Source of the DNA: Halomonas sp. HL-93 | GTDB lineage: Bacteria; Pseudomonadota; Gammaproteobacteria; Pseudomonadales; Halomonadaceae | Length of the DNA: 64,000 nucleotides | NCBI RefSeq assembly: GCF_900086985.1 | Contig: NZ_LT593974.1 | Location: forward strand, 558,001-622,000 | Reading direction: 5' to 3' | Part shown: positions 43,922-54,224 of the stretch, one piece after another | Layout of the letters: each line of letters begins with the position of its first letter | Numbering within the stretch: the stretch's first letter is position 1 | Made by a program: the position numbers and the translations under genes | Notes under the pieces: model-generated | What the model was told of the DNA's origin: nothing | The model's database searches: none | What the model saw: only the letters and a program-made list of their open reading frames with translations

Positions 43922-45244
43922 ATGCATATCAGTGTTTTTGGAAGCGGTTACGTAGGATTGGTGGCAGGCGCCTGCCTGGCCGATGTAGGGCATCAAGTGA
44001 CCTGTATGGACGTCAATGCCGAGCGAATCGCCCAGCTTAATGCCGGTGAGGTGCCCATCTTTGAGCCAGGGCTGAGCACCCTCGTCGCGCATAACATTGA
44101 GGCGGGGCGGCTACGCTTTACCACCAACGCAGAACAAGCCGTTCTGGAAGGCGAACTGTTGTTTATCGCCGTTGGCACTCCGCCGGATGAAGACGGAAGT
44201 GCCGACCTACGTTATGTGTTGGATGTCGCGCGTACCATTGGCCAGCACATGAACGATTACAAGCTGGTGATTGATAAATCCACCGTGCCGGTGGGCACCG
44301 CTGAGAAGGTGCAAGCGGCGATCAGCGACACCCTCGTCGCCCGCGGTGCCGATGTGCCCTTTGATGTGTGCTCTAACCCCGAGTTTATGAAAGAAGGCGC
44401 GGCGATCGAGGACTTTACCCGCGGCGCGCGGATCATCGTCGGTACCGAGAGTGAACGTGTGAAAGCCCGCATGCACGAGTGCTATGCGCCCTATAACCGC
44501 AACCACGACAAGCTGATGTTCATGAGCGTGCGCGCCGCCGAGCTCACCAAATACGCTGCCAACGCCATGCTGGCCACCAAGATCAGCTTTATGAACGAGA
44601 TGGCCAATCTGGCCGAACGCCTCGATGTAGATATTGAAGACGTACGCCGGGGCATTGGCAGCGACCCGCGTATTGGCTACCACTTCATTTACCCAGGCTG
44701 CGGCTATGGCGGCTCGTGCTTTCCCAAGGATGTACAGGCACTAGAGCGCACTGCCCGCCAGCTAGGCTACACCCCGGCGTTACTTAGCGCCGTAGAAACG
44801 GTCAATTTGCAGCAAAAGCAAACGCTGTTCACCAAACTGCAAACTGTATTGGGTAACCTAAGCGGCAAAACCATCGCGGTATGGGGGCTTGCCTTTAAAC
44901 CCAACACTGATGACATGCGCGAAGCGCCCAGCCGCACGCTGATGGAGGCGCTATGGCAGGCGGGCGCCAAGGTGCAAGCCTTCGACCCCGAAGCCATGGC
45001 TGAATGCCGCCGGATTTATGGCGAGCGTGACGACTTACTGCTCGCCGGCGACCGCATTCAGGCAGTGAAAGGCGCTGACGCTCTGGTGATCTGTACCGAA
45101 TGGAAAGCGTTTCGCAGCGTCGACCTTGAATGGCTGGCCAACCAGTTGAATGACAGACTGGTGGTGGATGGGCGCAACCTGTTTACCCCCAGCGCTGCGG
45201 AGGCGGCGGGGCTGATGTATGTTGGGGTAGGGCGGCGCAGTTAA
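43922..45244 (+). CDS. ugd: UDP-glucose 6-dehydrogenase
   Basis: Oxidises UDP-glucose to UDP-glucuronate with two NAD. 440 residues. N-terminal [20 protein letters not shown] (shown to its limit), [14 protein letters not shown], the central [17 protein letters not shown] helix, catalytic Cys in [12 protein letters not shown], and C-terminal [17 protein letters not shown]. Supplies glucuronate for exopolysaccharide or cell-surface glycans; it lies just before the flagellar and glycosyltransferase genes. Confidence 0.95.
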   Translation: MHISVFGSGYVGLVAGACLADVGHQVTCMDVNAERIAQLNAGEVPIFEPGLSTLVAHNIEAGRLRFTTNAEQAVLEGELLFIAVGTPPDEDGSADLRYVLDVARTIGQHMNDYKLVIDKSTVPVGTAEKVQAAISDTLVARGADVPFDVCSNPEFMKEGAAIEDFTRGARIIVGTESERVKARMHECYAPYNRNHDKLMFMSVRAAELTKYAANAMLATKISFMNEMANLAERLDVDIEDVRRGIGSDPRIGYHFIYPGCGYGGSCFPKDVQALERTARQLGYTPALLSAVETVNLQQKQTLFTKLQTVLGNLSGKTIAVWGLAFKPNTDDMREAPSRTLMEALWQAGAKVQAFDPEAMAECRRIYGERDDLLLAGDRIQAVKGADALVICTEWKAFRSVDLEWLANQLNDRLVVDGRNLFTPSAAEAAGLMYVGVGRRS

Positions 45245-45310
45245 CTTCTGCTAATAGCAAACATTCACGGTGAGGAAACACATCGTTACGAAAAAAAAGG
45301 CTATGGTAGT

Positions 45311-45337
45311 TAAAGTTACTTATAAATAAGCCGACGG
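45311..45337 (+). promoter_or_regulatory. Sigma-28 (FliA) promoter of first fliD
   Basis: TAAAGTTA, 11 bases, GCCGACGG: matches the flagellar sigma-28 consensus at both elements with the exact spacing, about 105 bp before the fliD start. Confidence 0.75.
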
Positions 45338-45441
45338 GTTTAGGTAATACGAGAAGTAAGTGCTGCGCGAGGCTTCAAGGCGTAATAGAAGCATTGGCAT
45401 GATTAGCGCAGCAAAATGCATCAGACAAGGCGCATGTTGTT

Positions 45442-46773
45442 ATGTCTTCTATTTCTTCACTCGGTGTTGGTTCAGGCCTAGACCTGAACGGACTACTCGG
45501 CCAGCTACAAGAATCAGAGCAGGCAAAGCTTGAACCGATCCAGCAGCAAGCTGAGACGGAAGAAGCGCAAATTTCTGCCTATGGGCAATTGAAGAGCGAC
45601 CTTTCGCAATTTCAAAGTGCAGCTGAAAAGCTCAATGACCCAGCTACGTTTGAAAGCCTCTCGACGGATGTTGAAGGCAGTGGTGTTAGCGCGGTTAGTA
45701 GCGATGATGCCCAGCCGGGTCAATATAACGTTCAGGTCGATCAACTTGCCTCTGCAGGCAGCTTGGTTACTGAGCGTTTAGATACTTCCGACGAAGCGGT
45801 TATTGATGGTGATCAATCGCTTTCGTTTAACTTGGCCGAAGGTGATATCGACCCTATCAGTATTGCAGACGGTAGCTCACTGGAAGACATGCGCGACGCT
45901 GTAAACACCCAAAGTGATGGCCGTCTGAATGCCTCCATCGTTAACGACGGTGATGGTTACCGTTTGGCTGTGAATTCAACCGAAACCGGTGCAGCTTCCA
46001 GTATTGAAAGCACCAACTTTTCCGATATCCTCTCAGCCGATGCGCAAACAAGCGATGCACAGGTTGTGCAGGCAGGCGAAGATGCTGCCTTTAACGTTAA
46101 CGGTATTGATATCACGAGCCCTACTAACCAAGTAGAAGATGCGATCCAGGGAGTTACCCTGAACCTAACCGAAGCAGGTTCTTCAAGCACCGTAACGGTT
46201 GAGCAGGATAGCGATTCGATTCGTGAACAAGTTACTGCTTTTGTTGACGATTATAATGCTCTCAAAGGCACTATTGGCGAGCTAACCGCCTTTGATTCTG
46301 AATCTGGTGAAGCGGCTGATTTAAGTGGTGATAATGCTACCCGTGCCGTTGAGTCCTCTCTGCGTACAGCACTCAGCAGCGTGGTGGACGGTGATGGTTT
46401 CAATGTGCTGTCTGATGCGGGTATTTCGCTAGAGCTCGATGGGACGCTTGCTATCAATGAGGACGAACTAGACAGCGCGATTGCCAATCAGCCCAATGAG
46501 CTTGCCAGCTTTTTTGCCGGTGATAGCGAAAACAGCGGCTTGGCAGGCCAGGTAAGCACCGCGATTGAACAGCAAATTGGCACTAATGGTCGGCTGGAAG
46601 GCGCTATCACGTCTTCTGAAAGCCAGCTAGAGCGGCTGGGTGAGCGTTTTTCAACCACCGAGGAGCGTATCAATACAACGGTTGAGCGTTACCGTGAGGA
46701 ATTCTCTGCCCTGGATAGCATGGTAGGCGACATGAACCAGACAAGCGCTTACCTGACTGAACAGCTTGGGTGA
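45442..46773 (+). CDS. fliD: Flagellar hook-associated protein 2 (filament cap), first copy
   Basis: 443 residues. FliD_N at ~5-105 with the hallmark SSLGVGSGLDLNGLLGQL; FliD_C from ~205, including the cap repeat region DVNG-like FNVNGIDITSPTNQVEDAIQG. Ends in a long coiled coil (QLERLGERFSTTEERINTTVERYREEF) and NQTSAYLTEQLG. Forms the pentameric cap that folds flagellin at the filament tip. Very acidic and Ser-rich. A shorter, diverged paralogue follows directly. ATG has no strong Shine-Dalgarno motif. Confidence 0.93.
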   Translation: MSSISSLGVGSGLDLNGLLGQLQESEQAKLEPIQQQAETEEAQISAYGQLKSDLSQFQSAAEKLNDPATFESLSTDVEGSGVSAVSSDDAQPGQYNVQVDQLASAGSLVTERLDTSDEAVIDGDQSLSFNLAEGDIDPISIADGSSLEDMRDAVNTQSDGRLNASIVNDGDGYRLAVNSTETGAASSIESTNFSDILSADAQTSDAQVVQAGEDAAFNVNGIDITSPTNQVEDAIQGVTLNLTEAGSSSTVTVEQDSDSIREQVTAFVDDYNALKGTIGELTAFDSESGEAADLSGDNATRAVESSLRTALSSVVDGDGFNVLSDAGISLELDGTLAINEDELDSAIANQPNELASFFAGDSENSGLAGQVSTAIEQQIGTNGRLEGAITSSESQLERLGERFSTTEERINTTVERYREEFSALDSMVGDMNQTSAYLTEQLG

Positions 46774-46824
46774 TAATGGGTGCAGCTATCAGGCTGATAA
46801 ATAGTTAAATATCCGCAGTAAAAA

Positions 46825-46854
46825 AGTCCGGCATGTAATGTCGGGCTTTTTTTT
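46825..46854 (+). terminator. Terminator between the two fliD genes
   Basis: AGTCCGGCAT / ATGTCGGGCT stem (two G-U pairs), 3-nt loop, then T8. Confidence 0.88.
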
Positions 46855-46875
46855 GTTCGTTCAGGAGGATTTTCC

Positions 46876-46902
46876 TAAAGTTATCGCGGTTGGTGCCGAT
46901 TA
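46876..46902 (+). promoter_or_regulatory. Sigma-28 (FliA) promoter of second fliD
   Basis: TAAAGTTA, 11 bases, GCCGATTA, 46 bp before the start codon; near-perfect consensus. Confidence 0.85.
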
Positions 46903-46947
46903 ATTAAGCCATCTACCTCAACATAAATTCACTAGGAGCTGTCCAAC

Positions 46948-48318
46948 ATGGCAACCATTACCTCACTCGGCGTTGGTTCTGGCCTTGATCTCAACGGCTT
47001 GTTGGATCAGCTCCAGTCGGCGGAGCGACAAAAGCTTACACCGATAATCGAGCGCCAAAACAATGAGCAAAGCAAGATTTCTGCCTATGGACGCCTTCAG
47101 TCCGCAATGGGCAGAGTGCAAGACGCTGTCGCCACGCTGAACGATGTTGCTTCTTTTAAGCAGCAAAAAGCCACCGTCAATGGCGACGGTGTGATAGCGA
47201 CCGCAAGCGAAACCGCTAATGCGGGCCGCTATAATATTAACGTAACCCAGCTTGCCAGTGCAGGCAGCGTTGCTTCAGGTAGCGTGGCGCAAGGTACCGT
47301 GGTGGCAACTGCCGATACCACCTTGACCCTTAACTTCGGGGCAACGTATACCGGCGGCGAGTTTGACGTAAATGCTGAGCCACTAAGCACTCATACGCTC
47401 GAGGTTGCCGCAGGCAGCACGCTCGAAGATGTGCGAGACCAAATTAACGAAGATGCAGAAGCTGGTGTCACCGCCTCCATCGTTAACGATGGGTCGGGCT
47501 ATCGCTTGGCGCTCAGCACAAAAGATACTGGGGAAGAGGCCTCTATCATTGGCTTTGAGGGGTTGGATCAACTCAATATGGATGATGCCACGCTTCGTGC
47601 GGGGCAAGATGCTGAGTTGGATGTAAATGGTATTACGATCACCAGTAAAACCAATCAGGTTGAAGAAGCTATTCAAGGGATAACGCTTAACCTCACAGCT
47701 GTCTCTGAAAACCCTGTTTCGCTGGTGATTGAGCGTGATGAAGAAGCGCTGAGAGGAGCCATTGATGAGTTTGTCAGTAACTACAACGAAATGAAGTCCA
47801 CGGTTGGTCGAATGACCGCCTACAACGGCGAAGGCGAAACCTCGGGCGAGCTAGTGGGCGACCGCACCGTTCGTACCATTGAAGACCGCCTACGCCGGGA
47901 TATCACTGAAAACTTCGGAACCAGTGATATTTCACGTCTTTCGCAACTAGGTATCGCTATTGATGAGCGTGGGCGGTTAGCCGTTGATGAAACCAAGCTA
48001 GATGATGCTGTAGCCAACAACCCTGAAGGGCTCGCCGCCTTTTTTGCGGGCGATACGGATGAAGGCGGCTTTGCAGGGCGATTAAATTCAACGCTTGAAA
48101 CCATTACGGCGGATGAGGGCATCATTCAAAGCTCGTTGAGTAGTGCTGAGCTCCGAATTGAAAGCCTGGATGAACGCAAGCTGCGTATGGAAAACAGTAT
48201 CGAGCGAAGCGTGGAGCGCTACCGCAAGCAGTTTGGCCAGTTGGATGGCCTCGTGGCTCAGATGAATCAAATGAGTTCCTACTTGGCCCAGCAGCTTATG
48301 GGCTTAAATACGCAATAA
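46948..48318 (+). CDS. fliD: Flagellar hook-associated protein 2 (filament cap), second copy
   Basis: 456 residues. Same architecture as the first copy: TSLGVGSGLDLNGLLDQL at the N-terminus, ELDVNGITITSKTNQVEEAIQGI in the middle, C-terminal coiled coil (LRIESLDERKLRMENSIERSVERYRKQF) and MNQMSSYLAQQLMG. The central domain differs clearly from copy 1 while the ends are conserved, as expected if the two caps handle different flagellins or were diversified. CTAGGAGCTG precedes the ATG. Confidence 0.93.
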   Translation: MATITSLGVGSGLDLNGLLDQLQSAERQKLTPIIERQNNEQSKISAYGRLQSAMGRVQDAVATLNDVASFKQQKATVNGDGVIATASETANAGRYNINVTQLASAGSVASGSVAQGTVVATADTTLTLNFGATYTGGEFDVNAEPLSTHTLEVAAGSTLEDVRDQINEDAEAGVTASIVNDGSGYRLALSTKDTGEEASIIGFEGLDQLNMDDATLRAGQDAELDVNGITITSKTNQVEEAIQGITLNLTAVSENPVSLVIERDEEALRGAIDEFVSNYNEMKSTVGRMTAYNGEGETSGELVGDRTVRTIEDRLRRDITENFGTSDISRLSQLGIAIDERGRLAVDETKLDDAVANNPEGLAAFFAGDTDEGGFAGRLNSTLETITADEGIIQSSLSSAELRIESLDERKLRMENSIERSVERYRKQFGQLDGLVAQMNQMSSYLAQQLMGLNTQ

Positions 48319-48360
48319 ACGGCTGGTTACTTTATTTTACAAAAATAGCGGGCTGATACC

Positions 48361-48387
48361 TAAAGTATTTCCCTGACAAGCCGTTAG
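48361..48387 (+). promoter_or_regulatory. Sigma-28 (FliA) promoter of flagellin gene
   Basis: TAAAGTAT, 11 bases, GCCGTTAG, 69 bp before the flagellin start; spacing exact. Confidence 0.85.
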
Positions 48388-48456
48388 TTAATATAACGGC
48401 GACAACGGCGCCGCAAACAGGCCTGATTGGCCAAGTAATCCCCAAGGAGTTATCTC

Positions 48457-49338
48457 ATGTCTGTAATCAACACGAACATTACGGCCCTGATCGGCCAGAA
48501 CAACCTGTCCAACTCTCAGTCCATGTTGGCCAAATCTCAAGAGCGCCTGTCTTCTGGCCTACGCATCAACAGCGCATCAGACGACGCTGCTGGTCAGGCT
48601 ATCGCCAACAAAATGAGCGCCCAGATCAAAGGTATGGACCAGGCTAGTCGTAACGCTAGCGATGGCATCTCTCTGGTTCAGACCATGGAAGGCGGTCTTG
48701 ACCAAATTAACGACAACCTAGGCCGTATTCGTGAGCTAGCGGTTCAGGGTGCCAGCGACACGAACACCGATGAGGATCGTGCAGCCATTGAAACCGAAAT
48801 CAATGAGCGCCTTGAAGAGATTGATCGTGTTGCTAACAGCAATAACTTCAATGGTACCGACTTGTTGAACGGAGGCGGTAGCGGTGGGTTAAGTATTCAG
48901 GTTGGTTCTAACACTGAAGATGAAGATGTTATTGAAGTGGCAACGGTTGATGCTACTGTCTCGGGCCTTGGTTTGAGTGGTGGCGGTATCTCTGGTAGTG
49001 AATTTACAGCTGGAGATTCTGATGATGCAACTGCTACCAGTGGTAGTACTGCACAACAAAACTTCCAAAGTTTAATTGATTCAGTTGATAGCGCCACTAC
49101 GGAACTTGATACCAATCGTGCGACCTTGGGTGCTACGCTTAACCGCTTCGACTCGGTAATCGACAATCTATCGACAACTTCTACCAATCTTTCTGAAGCC
49201 CGCTCGCGTATTGAAGATGCTGACTACGCCGAAGAAGTATCTAACATGACGCGTTCTAACATTCTTCAGCAGGCCGGTACCTCTATGCTGGCGCAGGCTA
49301 ATCAGACGCCACAGTCTGTACTGTCTCTGCTGGGCTAA
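48457..49338 (+). CDS. fliC: Flagellin
   Basis: 293 residues, a short flagellin. D0/D1 ends are conserved: N-terminal VINTNITALIGQNNLSNSQ and LSSGLRINSASDDAAGQAI; C-terminal NILQQAGTSMLAQANQTPQ and SVLSLLG. The middle (~145-205) is a compact Gly/Ser/Thr-rich acidic loop (GGGSGGLSIQVG, ATATSGSTAQQ) in place of large D2/D3 domains, a candidate site for O-glycosylation. CAAGGAG precedes the ATG. Glycosyltransferase genes follow. Confidence 0.95.
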   Translation: MSVINTNITALIGQNNLSNSQSMLAKSQERLSSGLRINSASDDAAGQAIANKMSAQIKGMDQASRNASDGISLVQTMEGGLDQINDNLGRIRELAVQGASDTNTDEDRAAIETEINERLEEIDRVANSNNFNGTDLLNGGGSGGLSIQVGSNTEDEDVIEVATVDATVSGLGLSGGGISGSEFTAGDSDDATATSGSTAQQNFQSLIDSVDSATTELDTNRATLGATLNRFDSVIDNLSTTSTNLSEARSRIEDADYAEEVSNMTRSNILQQAGTSMLAQANQTPQSVLSLLG

Positions 49339-49372
49339 TGGCTTAGTCGCTAAGGTTTATAAGAAAGTAACG

Positions 49373-49397
49373 ACGGGGCCAGTTGGCCCCGTTTTTT
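49373..49397 (+). terminator. Terminator of flagellin gene
   Basis: ACGGGGCC / GGCCCCGT stem, AGTT loop, then T6. Confidence 0.9.
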
Positions 49398-49570
49398 GTT
49401 GTTAAACCTGTCGTTAAATGAGCTTTATAACAGGCTATTAAGCTTGTTTCAGCCTCTTATCGAGCCTAATCGTTAGAATAGCTACTCAAATATGGGTGCA
49501 TTCGCGCCTTTGCTGGCAGCGCAAGCAAAGTAAGCTAGGCACACTGCAAATTTTCCGTGCGAGCTGCTTC

Positions 49571-52500
49571 ATGGTCAACAATACTTCCTCGTCTACTACT
49601 CAAAAACGCAAGCCCCGCATACTTTGGGCTAACCCTTTCTGCTTATTAGATACGTCCAGCGGTGCTAGCATGACTGTGCGCCAAATGTTGTTGCAATTGG
49701 TAGCTCGTGGCTATGAAGTTCAGGTGCTAGGTGCGACTGTTTTCGATAACCCCAAAGGAATGGGGCGGCTGAAAGAACAATTCCCTGATCTCAACGCTCA
49801 TCTGCACCAGCTAGTCGAAGTTGAAGATGGCCCGTTGACGCATCAATTGGTGGTTGGCTGCAGCCACAACCGTAATCATTTTACGACACATGAGGAGGGA
49901 CTTTGGCACAGCCAATACCTCTATTTGCTGGATTCCTTCAAGCCGGATGTTGTGTGGTTCTATGGTGGCCAAACTCTGGATATGTTGATTGCCGATGAAG
50001 CTCGTGACCGCAGTATTCCAGTCGCTTTCTACCTGGCCAACGGCAACTATAAAGCGCCACGCTGGTGTCGTGATGTGGATTTGATCCTTACCGACAGCCA
50101 GGCTACGGCTGATATGTACCGCAATACGACCGGTTTTATCTCCAAGCCGGTGGGCAAGTTCATCGCCCCGGAAAACTTTATTGCCGAGCACCATGAGCGT
50201 AAGCGCCTTGTGTTTGTTAACCCGAGCTGGCAAAAAGGTGCCAGCGTGTTTGTGCAATTGGCAGTAAAGCTGGAGCGGGAGAGGCCCGATATTGAGCTTG
50301 AAGTGGTAGAGGCGCGAGCCGACTGGACAGCCGTGCTGCAGGAGGCTACACGCCGAATGGGGGGGCAGCGTAGCTCATTGAACAATGTGACCGTCACTGC
50401 TAATACCAGCGATATGCGCGGGCCTTACGGTCGGGCCCGAGTAGTGGTTGCTCCTAGCCTATGGTGGGAAAGCTCCGGGCGCGTGCTGGCAGAGGCCATG
50501 CTCAATGGCATTCCAGCGCTAATTACAAATCGTGGTGGTATGCCTGAAATGGTTGGCGATGCCGGGATTACCTTTGACTTCCCAGATGCTTGCTATGAAG
50601 AACCTTATCAACACCTGCTAAGCGACGAGGAGCTTCAACCGCTCGTTGATTCAGTTATCAGTTTTTTCGATGATGAAGTACTTTACAAGGATTATGTGGC
50701 TCGTGCTTGGCAGGTAGGCGAAGACAAGCATCACCTTGATCGTGCTACTGATAGGCTGATCACCGCACTAACACCTTTGGTACGGCAACGCGCCGGTAAC
50801 AAAGATTTTTCAGTCAGCCAGAAAAAACGCCACTGTCAGCGCTTAGCCAGCCGTGCGACCAAACCAGAGTTTAAAGTCGATAAATCTTTACAGCAGTTAG
50901 TTAGCGCCAATGCTGGGATCAAACAGGGCACTGAACCGCAAGCTAACCGTTTGTCGCTTACCAATGATTTTACCTGGCAAGTTAAGGGCAAGGTCATGGT
51001 GCTCGACAACCGAGCCAGTCTGATCAAAAGTGGCCTTGCCGACCAGATGGCAGCAACACAGGCATTCGGCATTGTTGCTTTCGACCCCGCCAGCGAAATA
51101 AAGGATGCCAAACAGTACGAGGGCAGCGAAAACATACAACTGTTTCAGCACGCCTTGTTAGGCGATGGGCAAGCGACAATGCTTCATGCATGTGTCGACC
51201 CAGAAATGACCAGTGTTCTCGCACCGTTACCGGCTGAAAAACTTTCCAAACGCCATCAATTGGCCGCCAAGCCGCTGGCAGAACTGCCTATTAATACTGT
51301 GGCCTTGGATAGCATTGAAGGATTGGGGAACCTCGACTGGTTGATCCTCGATGAACTGAGCGACGCCATGGCGGTGCTGGAGCATGGAAAAAAATCACTC
51401 ACAGAGACGTTGCTAATTCAGTCGCGAGTTGCCTTCCAGCCAACCCATGAATGCCAACCCAGCTTTGCTGAACTACAGCACTGGGCCAGCCGCAATGGAT
51501 TTCGATTCTATCGTTTCCATAATATTCAGCATCACAGCCATTTGCCGGACGAGCTGAACGCACGTGTTCCTTGCGCTACTGAGCAGGAAAGCGCCGATGT
51601 GCTATTCCTTCCTAGCCAAGGCCGGATGGCTGCCCTAAGCGACGAAAGCAAGACCAAGCTTGCTTTTATACTTAGTGCAGGTTTTGCAGCGCATGACATG
51701 GCTTTTGAGTTGATAGCCGACGTTAGCCAGGAGAAAGCGCTAGAGTTTCTAGAAGGACAGTCGTTTTTGCCTAAACTTCCAGAAAAGGCTTCTTCGCCTG
51801 TATCAACCGTTGAAAATTTAAAAGAAGAGGTATCTAAAGCGCCACTTTCAAGAATTAAAGCAAACCATCCTCTACCAGGCCACTTAATTGTATCTCTGGC
51901 CTCTTATACACCACGTTTTGAAAACCTTCACCTAACTTTGCGTAGCTTGTTATTACAGGGCATGAAGCCAGATGTTTTTATTTTGTGGCTTGCCGAGGAA
52001 GAAAAGTCAGAGATTCCTCAGGCTGTATGGCAGTTGGAAGAATATGGCTTGAGTATTCGCTTCTGTGAAGATATTCGCTCTTATAAAAAAATAATCCCCA
52101 CGCTACGCGAATTCCCTAACAGTTTTATTGTTACTGCTGATGATGACCTTTACTATGAGCCCAACTGGCTTAAAGGGTTGTTGGATAGCTGGGGTGGTGA
52201 TTATAAAACAGTCGTTGCACACCGTGCCCATAAAATTCGCCTTGATAATAAAGGTAATCCAAAACCCTATCGCCAATGGAAATGGGAAGTTGGGCCTGAT
52301 GAGCTTTCAGATGGTTTGATTTTTCCAACTAGTGGGGCAGGTGTGTTATATCCCCCGCGAATTTTTCATCAAGATATTACTAATCAAAAGCGGTTTATGG
52401 AGATTTGCTCGACAGCAGATGATATTTGGCTATTCTGGATGGCTTCGCTGAACCGCGCTAAAGTCAAAAAAACAAAATATAATTTTAAGATAATTGAGTG

Positions 52501-53101
52501 GCCTTCCCTAGCTAGCGGCGAAACCGGACTTTGGAAGGAGAATATATACAAGGGAGGCAACGATCTCGCAGTCAAAAAGTTGATGGCTGAATATGGCTTT
52601 CCTGCAAGCAATTTTTTTAAAAAATCAGTTAATAAAAAAGTAAATAATGCTGCTATATTTTATGGCAATGAAGATTTTTTCTATGAGTGCTTCACACCAC
52701 CGATTACTAAGAAGAAAATGAATCGCATGAGTCTTAGCGATATATGCAAAAAGTTTTCAAGGCTAAGTCCTTCGTGTGTCCAAGATGAGCGGCTCAAGCT
52801 TGAAATTATTATTAATGAGGCCGATATAATTTTTCTGGATAAAAAATGTAGCGTTTTGAACGTTTTTAATACTTTAGCTAAAGAAGGTGTAACCTGCACA
52901 TTGATAATTAAGCACTTGCTTAATCAGGTTGGTGGGGATACGTTGCGTGAAATCATTGCCCATGCGAGTGAATTTGGTTTTGGTGTTTCCCATATCCACA
53001 ATATTAAGAGAAAAGAAAAATTGGATTCATATCGTATGCGGTTGAGGTTTTCCGAGCACGCCGAAGAGATTTTAATAGCTTTTACAAATAAAATTAACTG
53101 A
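49571..53101 (+). CDS. Very large multi-domain glycosyltransferase
   Basis: About 1176 residues from ATG 49571; an in-frame GTG at 49496 would add 25 residues, and neither has a good ribosome site. Residues ~15-420: GT4-like domain with KPRILWANPFCLLDTSSGAS, LVFVNPSWQKGASVFVQLA and the donor-site stretch PSLWWESSGRVLAEAMLNG, PALITNRGGMPEM. ~420-760: unrecognised linker. ~775-1000: a second transferase-like domain, LIVSLASYTPRFENLHLTLRS and a TADDDLYYEPNW metal motif. The last ~170 residues are unrecognised. Base composition turns AT-rich near 51780. Position after fliC suggests flagellin glycosylation (inference). Confidence 0.8.
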   Translation: MVNNTSSSTTQKRKPRILWANPFCLLDTSSGASMTVRQMLLQLVARGYEVQVLGATVFDNPKGMGRLKEQFPDLNAHLHQLVEVEDGPLTHQLVVGCSHNRNHFTTHEEGLWHSQYLYLLDSFKPDVVWFYGGQTLDMLIADEARDRSIPVAFYLANGNYKAPRWCRDVDLILTDSQATADMYRNTTGFISKPVGKFIAPENFIAEHHERKRLVFVNPSWQKGASVFVQLAVKLERERPDIELEVVEARADWTAVLQEATRRMGGQRSSLNNVTVTANTSDMRGPYGRARVVVAPSLWWESSGRVLAEAMLNGIPALITNRGGMPEMVGDAGITFDFPDACYEEPYQHLLSDEELQPLVDSVISFFDDEVLYKDYVARAWQVGEDKHHLDRATDRLITALTPLVRQRAGNKDFSVSQKKRHCQRLASRATKPEFKVDKSLQQLVSANAGIKQGTEPQANRLSLTNDFTWQVKGKVMVLDNRASLIKSGLADQMAATQAFGIVAFDPASEIKDAKQYEGSENIQLFQHALLGDGQATMLHACVDPEMTSVLAPLPAEKLSKRHQLAAKPLAELPINTVALDSIEGLGNLDWLILDELSDAMAVLEHGKKSLTETLLIQSRVAFQPTHECQPSFAELQHWASRNGFRFYRFHNIQHHSHLPDELNARVPCATEQESADVLFLPSQGRMAALSDESKTKLAFILSAGFAAHDMAFELIADVSQEKALEFLEGQSFLPKLPEKASSPVSTVENLKEEVSKAPLSRIKANHPLPGHLIVSLASYTPRFENLHLTLRSLLLQGMKPDVFILWLAEEEKSEIPQAVWQLEEYGLSIRFCEDIRSYKKIIPTLREFPNSFIVTADDDLYYEPNWLKGLLDSWGGDYKTVVAHRAHKIRLDNKGNPKPYRQWKWEVGPDELSDGLIFPTSGAGVLYPPRIFHQDITNQKRFMEICSTADDIWLFWMASLNRAKVKKTKYNFKIIEWPSLASGETGLWKENIYKGGNDLAVKKLMAEYGFPASNFFKKSVNKKVNNAAIFYGNEDFFYECFTPPITKKKMNRMSLSDICKKFSRLSPSCVQDERLKLEIIINEADIIFLDKKCSVLNVFNTLAKEGVTCTLIIKHLLNQVGGDTLREIIAHASEFGFGVSHIHNIKRKEKLDSYRMRLRFSEHAEEILIAFTNKIN

Positions 53102-53112
53102 GATATATCCAC

Positions 53113-54063
53113 ATGATATCTAGTTTACCTACTCAAGATAGTGTGAAGAGTGCTTGGGAAAGTGGTCAAGTGAAAGTGACTTGCTTGGTTAGTTGTTATA
53201 ATCATCAAAACTATATTTTTGACTGCCTAAAAGGGGTGATTACACAAAAAACCGATTTTGCTTTTAAAGTTGTTATATATGATGATTTTTCAACGGACGA
53301 TACCCGAAATATTTTAAGTCTCTTTGAAGAGAGATATCCGGATATTATAGATATATACTATGCTGAATTTAATCATTACGGCGTTGCGATAAAAGAAGAG
53401 CATTTAAATCGGCTTGAAGGCGATTATATCGCTTTGTGTGAAGGTGATGATTACTGGATTGATAGACTTAAATTAAAAAAACAGTATGAAGAACTAAAAA
53501 AAAGTAGTGCCTTTTTTTGCGTTCATCCTGCTGTTATTTTTCTTGAAGAATCGAGTCTAGAAGACGTTTTTTGTTATTATGGAAACGAAAAAGTTGTTCT
53601 GCCTCAAAGTCTTGTTTTCGGGTTGAAAAATCAGTTTGCTCCAACTGCATCGTATTTTATGAAGCTAGAAAAATATTTTGATTATATTGATCTACGAAAA
53701 AAGCTTAATGGGGGGCCTGGTGATTTTTTCATGGAAGTTTCGGCTTCTGATAAAGGAATCTCCTATTTGCCTGATATTATGTCATCTTATCGGAGAGGTG
53801 GCGCTGGATCTTATAGTAAAAAACAAGCTGGTTTAACAGTAGATGATGTTCATAGTGAATTAAAGCGGTGGTATGGCAATCTAGATGTTTTGTTAGCATA
53901 TAGGCCTCACTTAGAAAAATTTATTATAGTAAAGAAGAGCTTGGTAGAAATTGACTGTTTACTAAGAATGCATCAAAAGACTAGTCATCAAGGTAAAAGA
54001 AATGAATATGTGGATAAAGTAAATAATTTGTTAAAAGCTCTTGGGCCACTTACATATTATTAG
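53113..54063 (+). CDS. GT2-family glycosyltransferase
   Basis: 316 residues. GT-A fold signatures: VTCLVSCYNHQNYIFDCLKGV, VVIYDDFSTDDTRNIL, and the D-x-D-like metal motif in ALCEGDDYWIDRLKL; then a variable acceptor region. Cytoplasmic or membrane-associated sugar transferase. Starts 11 bp after the large transferase, hence the same operon, and shares its AT-rich composition, a sign of horizontal acquisition. Sugar donor and acceptor unknown. Confidence 0.88.
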   Translation: MISSLPTQDSVKSAWESGQVKVTCLVSCYNHQNYIFDCLKGVITQKTDFAFKVVIYDDFSTDDTRNILSLFEERYPDIIDIYYAEFNHYGVAIKEEHLNRLEGDYIALCEGDDYWIDRLKLKKQYEELKKSSAFFCVHPAVIFLEESSLEDVFCYYGNEKVVLPQSLVFGLKNQFAPTASYFMKLEKYFDYIDLRKKLNGGPGDFFMEVSASDKGISYLPDIMSSYRRGGAGSYSKKQAGLTVDDVHSELKRWYGNLDVLLAYRPHLEKFIIVKKSLVEIDCLLRMHQKTSHQGKRNEYVDKVNNLLKALGPLTYY

Positions 54064-54224
54064 CCTTTTAGTTAGGGCGTTTTTAGAAGATGTGCGTGTT
54101 CTGCATCATAGTGAAATTTTTAATGCTTAATTTATGTGAGGAGGGATCCGATATACTGCCCCAAAAAGAAGGTGATCATTTCCTGATTACCTTTGACTGT
54201 AATGACCCCCTGATTTTGCACACC

